From JBGPQJ01 sp963829485 (GTDB lineage Bacteria > Chloroflexota > Anaerolineae > Anaerolineales > Villigracilaceae), in the NCBI GenBank assembly GCA_963829485.1, contig CAWHIK010000007.1, positions 620,001 to 684,000 of the forward strand: a stretch of DNA of 64,000 nucleotides, written 5' to 3'. This document shows, piece after piece, positions 25,947 through 34,460 of the stretch. Position 1 is the first letter of the stretch; every line of letters starts with the position of its first letter. Position numbers and translations under genes: made by a program. The notes below the pieces were generated by a model, which made no database searches, had not been told where the DNA came from, and saw only the letters and a list, made by a program, of their open reading frames with translations.

Positions 25947-26540
25947 CTAGCTGCTTACGTCGCTCAAGGCACTGAGCACGGACATCAGCGTCGGGTAATC
26001 GTCCCTCAACAGGGTGATGACTTCATGTGTTGCTGCTTCTTTCCACTTCGTGCTTTCAACTCCATGCGCGGCACCTGCCTGCTGGATGTGCGCAGCCATC
26101 AACTCGCCGATAGGCGCTTCCTCTGCGTTCAGGATGTGCCTGAAATACCCAAAGGTCTTCGTGAATTTGACGATCTCCTTGTCGTCGCAGGCATAGATCA
26201 CATCCAGACTCAGCGGCGGACGCGGCGGCAGGAGGTGGGAGATCTTCCCGTCCTGCTCGAAACCCACCGACAGCACGGACATCTCCACCGGCACGATGCG
26301 CCGCTCGCGGTTATCGCGCATCACCTCCGCACTGACGTTATCCGCGGTCACCAGCTGGCGCACCAGCCCGTCGTCGTCGATGTGGATGTCGTAGATCAGT
26401 CCGTAGACCTGGTACTGATCGCCCAGCGGCGCGCGCACCAGCGCCCCAAAGGCAGGGGCTTCAAACTGGGTGACCGAACAGCCAGCGGTAAATCCGGTCG
26501 TCCCGGCGCGGAGTAAACGTCCAATTTCGATTGGGATCAT
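25947..26540 (-). CDS. HAS-barrel domain protein associated with HerA
   Basis: 197 residues. The N-terminal part (about 1-110: IPIEIGRLLRAGTTGFTAGC, FGALVRAP, YQVYGLIYDIHID) is a HAS-barrel like that found at the N-terminus of HerA and ATP synthase subunits; the C-terminal part is helical (IGELMAAHIQQAGAAHGVE). No ATPase motifs are present. It is the third gene of the nurA-herA operon and probably serves as an adaptor for the motor, but that is inference from fold and position. Confidence 0.78.
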   Translation of the reverse strand: MIPIEIGRLLRAGTTGFTAGCSVTQFEAPAFGALVRAPLGDQYQVYGLIYDIHIDDDGLVRQLVTADNVSAEVMRDNRERRIVPVEMSVLSVGFEQDGKISHLLPPRPPLSLDVIYACDDKEIVKFTKTFGYFRHILNAEEAPIGELMAAHIQQAGAAHGVESTKWKEAATHEVITLLRDDYPTLMSVLSALSDVSS

Positions 26541-26549
26541 AGCTGCTCC

Positions 26550-26768
26550 TTAAAGTCCTTTGAAGACCTGAATAAGTGCGAATACACCGATCACCAGCGC
26601 GATAATTCCGTAGAGCGTGATCAGGACATTCCAGACGCGGGTGCGCTCAGGTTCGAAGCCCAGCTTCTCCATCAGCATCGCCAGGATGTCCCATACAATG
26701 TCCTTGGTGTAGAAGCACAAAGCTCCGGTCAGGATGAAGAACGCACTGCCGATACACATCATCCACAT
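26550..26768 (-). CDS. Small two-TM membrane protein in the herA-nurA operon
   Basis: 72 residues, with hydrophobic segments at about 3-22 and 46-68 separated by a short charged loop (EKLGFEPERTR). It starts 3 nt after the nurA stop and ends 9 nt before the HAS-barrel gene, so it is cotranscribed. Not recognised. Membrane proteins are not part of the known HerA-NurA complex, so it is a candidate extra component. Confidence 0.7.
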   Translation of the reverse strand: MWMMCIGSAFFILTGALCFYTKDIVWDILAMLMEKLGFEPERTRVWNVLITLYGIIALVIGVFALIQVFKGL

Positions 26769-26771
26769 GGA

Positions 26772-27964
26772 TTACCTTGCCTTCCTGCCGGGCAGGTCCT
26801 TCGCGGACTGTTTGTTCGAGCCGTCCTCCACGTCCACGCCCTGGCGGCGGAGTTCCTGCATCAGCATCTGCTCCACCTGGAATTTCTCCTCGTTCGAGAC
26901 GACCGCCGTCTCGTGCGCGCGGTGCAGCAGGTACGGGTACGGACGAGCCCCCATCACCCGGCACTGGTCGACCAGCACAGCGTGAAGCAGACCCAGCAAG
27001 GATGCATCTTCGGCCACCCAGCGAGGAATCTCGACCCGGGCAATGTGCGGGTGCGACTCGTCCTGGCCGGCGTTCAGGTAGAAGAAATGCAGCGACAGTA
27101 TGCCTTGATAGTTTTTCGCGGAACTCGATTGGATGGAAAAGACTGCCGAGCGGTGACCCGGCTTGAGAAGCAGTTCATTTTTATCGCCAAACAAGAAACG
27201 GTCGGTGACACCCAGCAGCGGGCGGAAATTTCTTAACCCATCCATGTCCTTCGGCGTGGCGAGTGCCAGTTCGAGCAGGCGTACCACCAGGTCGGAGGCG
27301 GGCTTATCCACGTAGCCAGCGGTGACCACGCCGAGCGACTGCAGGCGCGAGAGCACCCCCTTGTATTTCTCCAGGCTTTCGGCGTACGCTCTGGCTTCCT
27401 GTCCGTCACGCGCGCCCCACAGTTCGATCGGCCCGTCGGTGAAGGTGACCACAGGCGGCTCATGAATTTTGGCCAGTTCCGCCAGAAGACTGCGCTCTTG
27501 AAGATCGCGTTCGAGAGCCACCATGCCCTCGCTGAGCGGGACTCCGTCGCGGAAGAGTTCCTCGTCGTACATCAGCCGGCTGTCCGTGTGCAGGATGGTC
27601 GAACTCGCCCGAGTTGAGCCGCATGACGATTCCGCCCGCGTTGACCAGCCCGAACTGGACCTGCTCGTGCCGGCTGGGGTTGATCTGCGACCCGTCCGCG
27701 GCGATGAGCGTGACTCGTTCCGGCAGGGCAGGCGGGGGGACGGATGAATCGAGCGCCTCGTTGAGCGGTACCGCGCAGCGGAGGTTGGCATCCGCTCCTT
27801 TGGCCGATTCCACCCTCGCCCGCAGCATTTCCAGCGCGGACGCATTAGCCTTGAGCAGCTTGCGCGCCTCAGCCTGCCGTCTCTTGCAGCGCTTTCTGGC
27901 GTTGAGCGGCGCCTGACCCGATCTGTTGGATTTTCTCGCGTACCTGCTGGAAGTTGATGGGCAT
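26772..27964 (-). CDS. nurA: NurA-domain nuclease, two frameshifts
   Basis: Restored length is about 397 residues. The start MPINFQQVREKIQQIGSGAA is followed by a coiled helical region, the catalytic VTLIAADGSQINPSRH (Asp of ADGSQ), then VVTFTDGPIELWGARDG (second acidic site) and late conserved parts FFYLNAGQDESHPHIARVEI and HAVLVDQCRVM. This is the NurA 5'-3' exonuclease/endonuclease pattern. Two extra bases break it: a G near 27873 (QETA|EARKLL) and a T near 27602 (SGE|STILHTD). Both sit in short runs. Leads the operon nurA - TM protein - HAS-barrel - herA. Confidence 0.87.
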
Positions 27965-28178
27965 GGATTGTTCCGTTACCGCTTCTTGATTAGAAGTATG
28001 ACTATGCCGTTAATCCATTGCGTGTCAATTATGTGGATTCTATTCAGATACCAACGCGGCACTTCGTAGAACATTTGTTAGAGATTGTACAGGTTATTGG
28101 AGTAAAATTCAAGGGAACTATTTTAGCGGTGAGGCGTCTATACCGTACATCTTTTTTATTTCTCGAAAGGAGAATACC

Positions 28179-28898
28179 ATGCGTACCAAATTTTTACTTA
28201 TCGTTACTGTCTTTGCGGTACTCGCCCTCGGGCTGAGCGCCTGTGGAGGTGTCCCCACCCGCCAGGAGAACCCGCGCACGGTGAGCGTGACCGGCTCCGG
28301 CTCGGTGACCATCACCCCGGATATTGCCTATGTCAGCATCGGCGTTCACACGGAAGCGGATACTGCCTCCGAAGCGGTGGACAAGAACACGGCCCAGACC
28401 CAGAAGGTGATCGACAGCCTGAAGAAGAGCGGCGTTGCCGAAGAGGACATCCGCACGACCAACTTCAGCATCTGGCCCAACCAGCGCTACGATGACATGG
28501 GTCAACCGGTCGGCACCACCTACGCCGTGGACAATACGGTCTATGTGACCGTCCGCGACCTGGCCTCCATGGGCGACCTGCTCGACGCGGCCATCACCGC
28601 CGGCGCCAACACCATCTACAGCATCTCGTTCGATCTTGCTGATAAAACAGCGGATATGTCGAAGGCGCGCGACCTGGCTGTGAAGAACGCCCAGGATCAG
28701 GCCGCCGAACTGGCTGCTTCCGCCGGCGTGGAGCTGGGTGAGATCCAGACCATCGGCTACTACGACAGCGGAGCCTATCCCTACGCCGACTATGGCAAGG
28801 GCGGCGGCGGTGGAGCGGGACCTGCGATGGCGGTGCCGATCAACCCCGGGACCATGACCCTGTCCACCACGGTCAGCATCACCTACTTCATCAAGTAA
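28179..28898 (+). CDS. SIMPL-domain (DUF541/YggE-like) lipoprotein
   Basis: 239 residues. Lipoprotein signal with lipobox LSAC (Cys22), then the SIMPL domain: TVSVTGSGSVTITPDIAYVS at the N-terminus, LKKSGVAEEDIRTTNFSI, YAVDNTVYVTVRDL, a Gly-rich tract (KGGGGGAG), and TLSTTVSITYFI at the end. YggE-type proteins are linked to oxidative-stress protection, but the molecular role is unknown. AAAGGAGA lies 8 nt before the ATG. A terminator follows at 28917. Upstream region 27965-28178 carries no gene. Confidence 0.92.
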   Translation: MRTKFLLIVTVFAVLALGLSACGGVPTRQENPRTVSVTGSGSVTITPDIAYVSIGVHTEADTASEAVDKNTAQTQKVIDSLKKSGVAEEDIRTTNFSIWPNQRYDDMGQPVGTTYAVDNTVYVTVRDLASMGDLLDAAITAGANTIYSISFDLADKTADMSKARDLAVKNAQDQAAELAASAGVELGEIQTIGYYDSGAYPYADYGKGGGGGAGPAMAVPINPGTMTLSTTVSITYFIK

Positions 28899-28916
28899 AC
28901 GATTTTGTTCCACCCC

Positions 28917-28950
28917 AAACCTGGTCGCAGCAATGCGGCCAGGTTTTTTT
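28917..28950 (+). terminator. Intrinsic terminator after the SIMPL gene
   Basis: Stem AAACCTGGTCGCA / TGCGGCCAGGTTT (13 bp with one G-T pair), loop GCAA, then a run of T on the plus strand. Confidence 0.92.
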
Positions 28951-29001
28951 ATTTCATGACGGCGGCGTTATAATCCATCATCATCGCATAAGGAGTAAAC
29001 C

Positions 29002-29898
29002 ATGCTAAAGGTCGGATACATTGGCTTGGGACTGATGGGCAAATCCATCGCCCGTAACATTCTCAAGGCGGGGTTTCCGCTCGTCGTGCACAACCGCTCG
29101 CGCGCCGCCGTGGATGAACTGGTCGCCGAGGGTGCCAAAGCCGCATCATCCCCTGCCGAAGTTGCCTCGCAGGTGGATGTGGTCTTCACCAACCTGCCGG
29201 ATTCACCCGACGTGGAAATGGTCGCCCTCGGAGCATCCGGCATTATCGAAGGGGCGCACCAGGGGCTGATCCTCGTCGACAACAGCACCATCAAGCCGGC
29301 TACCGCGCGTCACATTGCGGCAGAGCTTACTAAAAAGGGAGTCTTCGCCCTCGATGCGCCTGTCTCCGGCGGGGACATCGGCGCGCGCAACGGGACTCTG
29401 GCGATCATGGTCGGCGGAGATGCCGGCGCTCTGGAGAAGGTCATGCCGGTCCTGATGGCCATGGGCAAGACGGTCACCCACGTCGGGGAGGCGGGTGCGG
29501 GGCAGATCGCCAAGGCTGCCAACCAGATCATGGTCGCGGCACAGATGGTGGCGATGGGCGAACTGCTGGTCTTCGCCCAGAAAGCCGGCGCGGACCCGCA
29601 GAAGGTGGTGGCCGCCATCAAGGGCGGCGCAGCCCAGTGCTGGTCGCTGGACGTCAAGCCGCCGCGGTTGTTCGCGGGCAATCGCGCGCCGGGATTCAAA
29701 GCTTACATGCAAGCCAAGGATCTGAATATCATTATGGAGACCGCGCGCGAGTACGGCGTCCCCTTGCCGGGCACTGCGGAGAACGCGCAGCTTTTTAATG
29801 CCATGCTGCAAATGGGCATGGGCGAGTTGGACAACTCGGCGGTGATCGGTGTGCTCGAGGCGATGGCGGGTATTAAATTGACGGAGGGGCAGGGATAA
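29002..29898 (+). CDS. 3-hydroxyacid dehydrogenase (GarR/GlxR/HIBADH family)
   Basis: 298 residues; NAD(P)-dependent beta-hydroxyacid dehydrogenase. Rossmann motif GYIGLGLMGKSIARN (6-20), substrate motif DAPVSGGDIGARNGTLAIMV (119-138), and catalytic Lys in GAGQIAKAANQ (about 171). This pattern fits 2-hydroxy-3-oxopropionate reductase and 3-hydroxyisobutyrate dehydrogenase; the two cannot be split without more evidence. A TATAAT box at 28970-28975 and AAGGAG before the start give it its own promoter. A palindromic repeat separates it from the next gene. Confidence 0.92.
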   Translation: MLKVGYIGLGLMGKSIARNILKAGFPLVVHNRSRAAVDELVAEGAKAASSPAEVASQVDVVFTNLPDSPDVEMVALGASGIIEGAHQGLILVDNSTIKPATARHIAAELTKKGVFALDAPVSGGDIGARNGTLAIMVGGDAGALEKVMPVLMAMGKTVTHVGEAGAGQIAKAANQIMVAAQMVAMGELLVFAQKAGADPQKVVAAIKGGAAQCWSLDVKPPRLFAGNRAPGFKAYMQAKDLNIIMETAREYGVPLPGTAENAQLFNAMLQMGMGELDNSAVIGVLEAMAGIKLTEGQG

Positions 29899-29903
29899 AT
29901 TGT

Positions 29904-30003
29904 CATCGCGAGCGACGTAACGCGAGCGTGGCGATCCCGCGATTACCGGAGTTTCAGTTAGCAGATTGCCACGCCGCCACAATACGGCGGCTCGCAATGA
30001 CGA
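29904..30003. repeat. Intergenic palindromic element, GTCATTGCGAGCG family
   Basis: Ends TGTCATCGCGAGC and GCTCGCAATGACGA pair, and an inner pair GCGTGGCGATC/GATTGCCACGC gives a long two-part stem. Same end sequence as the element inside pyrD (4184-4259). Lies between the dehydrogenase and the YitT gene. Confidence 0.85.
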
Positions 30004-30018
30004 CGATAAGGATTGAGT

Positions 30019-30888
30019 ATGCTCAAAAAACACTGGCCGTCCATCCGCGACTTCAGTCTGATCACCCTCGGCGCGCTGCTGCAGGCGCTGGCGCTCAGGC
30101 TGTTCCTCATTCCAGCGGACCTGGTCAGCGGCGGGGTGAGCGGCATCGCCCAGATCATCAACTACTACACGGGCTGGCCGATCGGCGTGATGGTCTTGCT
30201 CGGCAACATCCCGTTGTTCGCGATCGGCTGGCGCTTCCTGGGCGGACGCCGCTTCGCCATGCGGACGGCGTATGCGATCGTTGCCTATTCCATCCTTGTG
30301 GAACTGATCCCGCGTTTACCGTTCTTCCCTCCCAACGGGCTCACGGACGACCTGGTGATCAATGCCCTCTACGGAGCGGTGATTGCCGGCGTGGGCTACG
30401 GCCTTGTATATCGCGGGAACGGCACCAGCGGCGGCAGCGACATCCTGGCGCGTATCCTGACCCACTACCGCAGTATCCCCATGACGCAGAGTTATCTCTG
30501 GGTGGATTCGATCGTCATCCTCGCGGCGGGATTTGTCTTCGGCTGGAAGGAAGCGCTGTACGCGATCGTGGTGCTGTACGTGAGCGGGCTGGTCGTGGAT
30601 ACCACGATGGAAGGCGGCAGTACTGTCCGCTCGGCAATGATCGTCACCTCCCAACCGGATATCGTCGCGGAGAAAATATTGGTCGACATGGAACGCGGCG
30701 TGACCGTGCTTGAAGGAACCGGGGCTTACACCGGTGAGAATCGGCCTGTGCTCTACTGTGTGGTGTCCCGTTCCGAGATCCAGCAGCTAAAATCCATCGT
30801 CCATGAAGCGGACCCAAAGGCTTTCATGGTGATCGGCGTCGCACACGAGGCCTTGGGGGAGGGGTTTCAGCCGTTTCGGAGGCAGTAG
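30019..30888 (+). CDS. YitT family membrane protein (DUF161/DUF2179)
   Basis: 289 residues. Five to six hydrophobic segments in the first 200 residues with the family signature FLIPADLVSGGVSGIAQIIN and YGLVYRGNGTSGGSDILARI, and a soluble C-terminal DUF2179 domain (about 205-285: ITSQPDIVAEKIL, RGVTVLEGTGAYTGENRPVLYCVVSR). Function of the family is unclear; a transport role is suspected. ATG at 30019 was chosen over a TTG 6 nt upstream because of AAGG spacing. Confidence 0.9.
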   Translation: MLKKHWPSIRDFSLITLGALLQALALRLFLIPADLVSGGVSGIAQIINYYTGWPIGVMVLLGNIPLFAIGWRFLGGRRFAMRTAYAIVAYSILVELIPRLPFFPPNGLTDDLVINALYGAVIAGVGYGLVYRGNGTSGGSDILARILTHYRSIPMTQSYLWVDSIVILAAGFVFGWKEALYAIVVLYVSGLVVDTTMEGGSTVRSAMIVTSQPDIVAEKILVDMERGVTVLEGTGAYTGENRPVLYCVVSRSEIQQLKSIVHEADPKAFMVIGVAHEALGEGFQPFRRQ

Positions 30889-30939
30889 GGAACAGGGAAC
30901 AGTTGAGAGTGATTAGAGAACAGAGAGCAGGTCGTTTCG

Positions 30940-30967
30940 CTGGGCGAGGGTCTCCGACCCCGCCCAG
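30940..30967. repeat. GGGTC/GACCC hairpin repeat
   Basis: CTGGGCGAGGGTC, loop TCC, GACCCCGCCCAG (one bulge each side). A near copy (GCTGGGCGGGGTC, ACA, GACCC) lies at 13846-13875. No U-run on either strand. It sits just past the stop of the HAD-phosphatase gene. Confidence 0.6.
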
Positions 30968-30970
30968 TAT

Positions 30971-31735
30971 TTATAGTTCAATATCTGCCACAGAGTTGAC
31001 CACCCGACTGGGACGATAGGGGAAATTAGTAATCATTTCAGGCTTGGTGACACCGCTTAGTACAAGGACGGTCTCCAAACCGGATTCCAGCCCCATTCTC
31101 ACATCTGTATCCATACGGTCGCCCACCATCACCGCGTTTTCTGAATGTTCGCCCATGTAGCGCAGGGCAGCTCGCATCATGAACGGATTCGGTTTACCCA
31201 CAAAATACGGGGCGAAACCGGTGGCCTTTTCGATGAGCGCAGCGACTGCGCCGCACGCCGGCACCAATCCGTGTTCGTCCGGGCCGGATGTGTCCGGGTT
31301 GGTGGCGATAAACGGAGTGCCGGCCCAGATCAGCTGGGTTGCCTTAATAATTTTGTCGTATGGGTATGACTTTGTTTCGCCCAAAATAACGTAATTCGGG
31401 TTGTAATCGGTCAATGTGTAACCGACGTCAGTAAGTGCCTGGTAAAGACCGGTATCGCCCAGTACATAGGCCGATCCGCCGGGTTGATGTTTTTGTACAA
31501 ATGCGGCAGTGGCCAGGGCGCTGTTATAAACATGCTGAGTATCAATTTTTATTTTAGCCAATTTCAAACGGTGTACCAGGTCAACCGGGGTGTATCGGGA
31601 GTTGTTGGTCAAAATGAGATATCGATGGCCGCCGTCAATTAATTGTTTAATGAATTCAGCTGCTCCTGGAATGGCTTTTTTGCCGTTCACCAGCACACCA
31701 TCCATATCGATCAAGTAGCTTTTCTTGGTAGTCAT
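30971..31735 (-). CDS. HAD-IIA family phosphatase (NagD-like)
   Basis: 254 residues. HAD motif I DMDGVLVNGKKAIPGA at about 10-25 (nucleophile and acid Asp), motif II TNNSRYTP, motif III Lys in VGKPNPFMM, motif IV MVGDRMDTDV. This is the NagD/AraL/4-nitrophenylphosphatase class that acts on nucleotides or sugar phosphates; the exact substrate is unknown. The gene converges on the YitT gene. Confidence 0.91.
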   Translation of the reverse strand: MTTKKSYLIDMDGVLVNGKKAIPGAAEFIKQLIDGGHRYLILTNNSRYTPVDLVHRLKLAKIKIDTQHVYNSALATAAFVQKHQPGGSAYVLGDTGLYQALTDVGYTLTDYNPNYVILGETKSYPYDKIIKATQLIWAGTPFIATNPDTSGPDEHGLVPACGAVAALIEKATGFAPYFVGKPNPFMMRAALRYMGEHSENAVMVGDRMDTDVRMGLESGLETVLVLSGVTKPEMITNFPYRPSRVVNSVADIEL

Positions 31736-31889
31736 AACCTTCCTTATTTAGGCGATAATGAAAATGGTTGCAGCTATTTTGGAGCATCTCTGGCAACTGC
31801 CTGTAATTCTAGCAGCAAATCGAGCACCGCAACGCCCGTAACAGAACCTGCCTCGCGTGGTTATTCACCTGATGTCTTGGGTAAAAAAC

Positions 31890-32561
31890 CTACCCAAACT
31901 GCAATCCCACTCCGACAATGAGCAATATCTGCCCGAGGTGGTAGCACGATAGGTTGATCATACGTCCATACTTGATGGGTCCAACAAATTTGAACCACGC
32001 CAGCACAATATCCGACGCCACAAACAGCGTCGCGCCTAGGCTGACCAGCAGGGATGCGTTCGTCTTCCAGCTGATGTCGAAGATGGTCTGCAGGGCGGAG
32101 AGCCACATCAGCGAGATGACGATGGAATAGATGAGCACAGGGAAGCGCAGCCGGTCCTTACCGCTGGCGTGTAATCCCGCAGCGAGCCGGCGGTAGATCT
32201 GCGCGACGAACAGCGCAATGGAGATGGCCAGAAAAATGCCGAACACATTCAACGGCGGGATGGTGTAGTTCAAGCCGACTGTGTAGAAAATGTGCCCTAC
32301 GAGGAAGGAAGCCAGCCCAAAAACAAACCAGCGGTCCATGTTGGGAAGCATCAGGAAGACATCGCCGCCCAGCGAGAACAGGATTCCGAGCGCGAAATAG
32401 AGCAGCGGCCCGTCCAGGCCGGCGTAAAGATACAGCCATGCCAGCAGGAAGAGCATCACAGCCGGCTTGGCGAAGTAAACCACCGTCCGGTTGCCTCTGT
32501 ATTCGGCGATTTCGTTGACGATGGCAGCGAGTAAAGCAAAGACTATCAGAAGATTGGTCAT
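31890..32561 (-). CDS. YhhN family membrane protein (lysoplasmalogenase-like)
   Basis: 223 residues with about eight hydrophobic segments. Family motif LLYFALGILFSLGGDVFLML at about 53-72 (the conserved G-D pair), FLVGHIFYT, and the late SLGATLFVASDIVLAW with another Ser-Asp pair. In animals, members of this family hydrolyse the vinyl-ether bond of lysoplasmalogen; role here is not proven. About 150 nt of upstream sequence to the HAD gene contains no gene. Confidence 0.87.
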   Translation of the reverse strand: MTNLLIVFALLAAIVNEIAEYRGNRTVVYFAKPAVMLFLLAWLYLYAGLDGPLLYFALGILFSLGGDVFLMLPNMDRWFVFGLASFLVGHIFYTVGLNYTIPPLNVFGIFLAISIALFVAQIYRRLAAGLHASGKDRLRFPVLIYSIVISLMWLSALQTIFDISWKTNASLLVSLGATLFVASDIVLAWFKFVGPIKYGRMINLSCYHLGQILLIVGVGLQFG

Positions 32562-32583
32562 AATCCTTCCTTCGTAACACCTG

Positions 32584-33537
32584 CTATTTTTTCTTCTTCT
32601 TTTCCATCTTGTATCCGAACTGGTTGAGCATGGCCTCGTCGTCGCGCCAGTCCTTGGCGACCTTGACGCGCAGCTCGAGGAATATCTTGCGCCCGCTCAT
32701 CTCCTCGATCTGCTGGCGTGCGGACGTGCCGATCTTTTTTAGCATCGCCCCGTTTTCGCCGATGGCGATCCCCTTCTGCAATTCACGCTCGACGAAGATG
32801 GTGGCGTGGATGTAGGCCGTCAATTCGCTGCGCTCGGTGAACTGGTCGATGCGCACGTTGACTCCGTGCGGGACCTCGTCGCGCAGGTGGTGCAGGCAGG
32901 ATTCGCGGATCAGGTCCGCGGCGATCTCCTTCTCGTATAAGTCGGTGATCTGGTCTTCGGGATACTCCGCGTCGCGCTCGGGCATGTGGTAGATCAACGC
33001 CTTGAGCAGCTCGTCCATGCCGTCGCCGCGTGTGGCGGAAAGGGGGAAGACTGAAGCACGTTTAACGAGACCGGTGTAAGCGTCGCTTTTAACGGGAAGC
33101 TGGTCAGGGGAGACGAGATCAATTTTGTTCAACCCAAGCAGGAGGGTCGTACGCCGCTTCAATTTTGACAAGAGATCCGCGATGCGTTGGTCATCGTCGT
33201 TCGGCGGTGAGGCGACGTCCACGATCCACAGGATGGCATCCATCCCCTCCAGCGCGGACTCGGCCTGCCGGTTGAGCACCTCGCCCAGCTTCGTTCGTGG
33301 ATTATGAATCCCGGGCGTGTCGACGAAGATGACCTGCGCGGACCCGGTGGTGAGGATGCCCAACTGCTGGCGGCGGGTGGTCTGCGCCTTGGGTGAAACC
33401 GCGGCGACCTTCTGCCCGAGCAGGCGGTTGATGAGGGTGGACTTGCCCACGTTGGGGCGGCCGATGACGGCCACAAAGCCGGCGCGGAAATGTTCAGTGG
33501 TCAATGGTTTCTCACTTTCGTTGATGGTTTTGCTCAT
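32584..33537 (-). CDS. era: GTPase Era
   Basis: 317 residues from the ATG at 33537, which overlaps the ogt stop by 4 nt (ATGA). Binds 16S rRNA late in 30S assembly. GTPase motifs G1 GRPNVGKSTL, switch II VDTPGIHNP, G4 GLNKIDL, and a C-terminal KH domain with GENGAMLKKIGTSARQQIEE. The C-terminus is lysine-rich (MEKKKKK). Upstream extension to 33570 is out of line with the coupling signal. Confidence 0.96.
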   Translation of the reverse strand: MSKTINESEKPLTTEHFRAGFVAVIGRPNVGKSTLINRLLGQKVAAVSPKAQTTRRQQLGILTTGSAQVIFVDTPGIHNPRTKLGEVLNRQAESALEGMDAILWIVDVASPPNDDDQRIADLLSKLKRRTTLLLGLNKIDLVSPDQLPVKSDAYTGLVKRASVFPLSATRGDGMDELLKALIYHMPERDAEYPEDQITDLYEKEIAADLIRESCLHHLRDEVPHGVNVRIDQFTERSELTAYIHATIFVERELQKGIAIGENGAMLKKIGTSARQQIEEMSGRKIFLELRVKVAKDWRDDEAMLNQFGYKMEKKKKK

Positions 33538-34049
33538 GCCAGGACGGCTCCTTCCAGTTTCAACAACCATTCCTTCGTGGGCAGCCCTTCGCCGCCTCCG
33601 TAACCGTGCAGCTTGCCGTCCGCGCCGACCACGCGGTGGCAGGGAATGACCAGCGGCATGGGGTTGGTGGCCTCGGCGCGGCCAACGGCGCGCGCCGAGC
33701 GCGGCCGGCCGATCTGATGCGCAAGCTCACCGTACGTGCGCGTCTCACCGTAGGGAATGGCGTAAGTTGCCTGGAGCGCGGACCGTTGAAAAGGTCTGAA
33801 TATTGACCAGTCGATGGGGATGGTGAATTCGCGGCGCTGCCCTTCCAGATAATCGCGCAACTGTTCGGCTGTTTCGGCAACACGCCTGGGCGCGTATTTG
33901 ACCGGGCGCTTGAAATGAGCATGAACGTAGCCGGTGAAATCATCCCGGTCCATGTCAAATTCGACGGCGACCAATCCGTCATCCGATGCTGCCAGCCAAA
34001 GGCTGCCGAGGGGAGAATTGCCTGTATCGCCGATGTAGAGAGTATCCAT
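33534..34049 (-). CDS. ogt: Methylated-DNA--[protein]-cysteine S-methyltransferase
   Basis: 171 residues; removes methyl groups from O6-methylguanine by transfer to its own Cys. Active-site motif NPMPLVIPCHRVVGADGKLH (PCHRV Cys near 139), preceded by the helix-turn-helix GETRTYGELAHQIGRPRSAR. N-terminal domain is short and lacks the Ada zinc site, so this is an Ogt/AGT type. It overlaps era by 4 nt. Confidence 0.95.
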   Translation of the reverse strand: MDTLYIGDTGNSPLGSLWLAASDDGLVAVEFDMDRDDFTGYVHAHFKRPVKYAPRRVAETAEQLRDYLEGQRREFTIPIDWSIFRPFQRSALQATYAIPYGETRTYGELAHQIGRPRSARAVGRAEATNPMPLVIPCHRVVGADGKLHGYGGGEGLPTKEWLLKLEGAVLA

Positions 34050-34214
34050 GCGTCTCTCCCTTCCGATGAAATGATTTTACACCTCCCCGGGGCTTACAGA
34101 GTCGTTAGTTATCAGACAGCCGTAGGGTAATCGTAGGTTTTGCGTCAAGCGGCTGGATAAGGTGCATGATATTATGAGCGCAGTTAGGTGATTTCTCTTC
34201 TCCTCCTTTCAATG

Positions 34215-34243
34215 GAGAGCCCGGGTCGGCGTCCCGGGCTCTC
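34215..34243. other. GC-rich hairpin in the ogt / TyrA-like intergenic region
   Basis: Perfect 11-bp stem GAGAGCCCGGG / CCCGGGCTCTC with a 7-nt loop. No U-run on either strand. It is in the 411-nt gap 34050-34460. Between ogt and this hairpin nothing else clear is seen; a short tail after it leads into the TATAAT box at 34263. Confidence 0.6.
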
Positions 34244-34262
34244 TCAATTCTACGGCTTGGAC

Positions 34263-34460
34263 TATAATTACGGCGTTGATTGACTTGCTCAAAAGGTAAT
34301 AAGTCCTGTCTCTATACCGATATTCGGATGGTCGAGTAGCTCATGAGGCGTACACCTGCACTCCCCCCACTTGCGTTCGGGGCAAGTGTGCGGCGCAGGT
34401 GCAAGTGTCGAGACCACGGGAATTTCTACTTGACCAGCAACCATAACAAAGGAGATCATC
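34263..34460 (+). promoter_or_regulatory. Promoter -10 and structured leader of the TyrA-like gene
   Basis: TATAAT at 34263-34268 (weak -35), then about 185 nt of leader. A multi-stem unit can form: GGTCGA (34330-34335) with TCGAGACC (34408-34415, one bulge) closing CACCTGC/GCAGGTG (34353-34359 with 34395-34401) and CACTTGC/GCAAGTG (34368-34374 with 34382-34388). No known riboswitch class was recognised. A Shine-Dalgarno AAAGGAG follows before the ATG. Confidence 0.45.
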
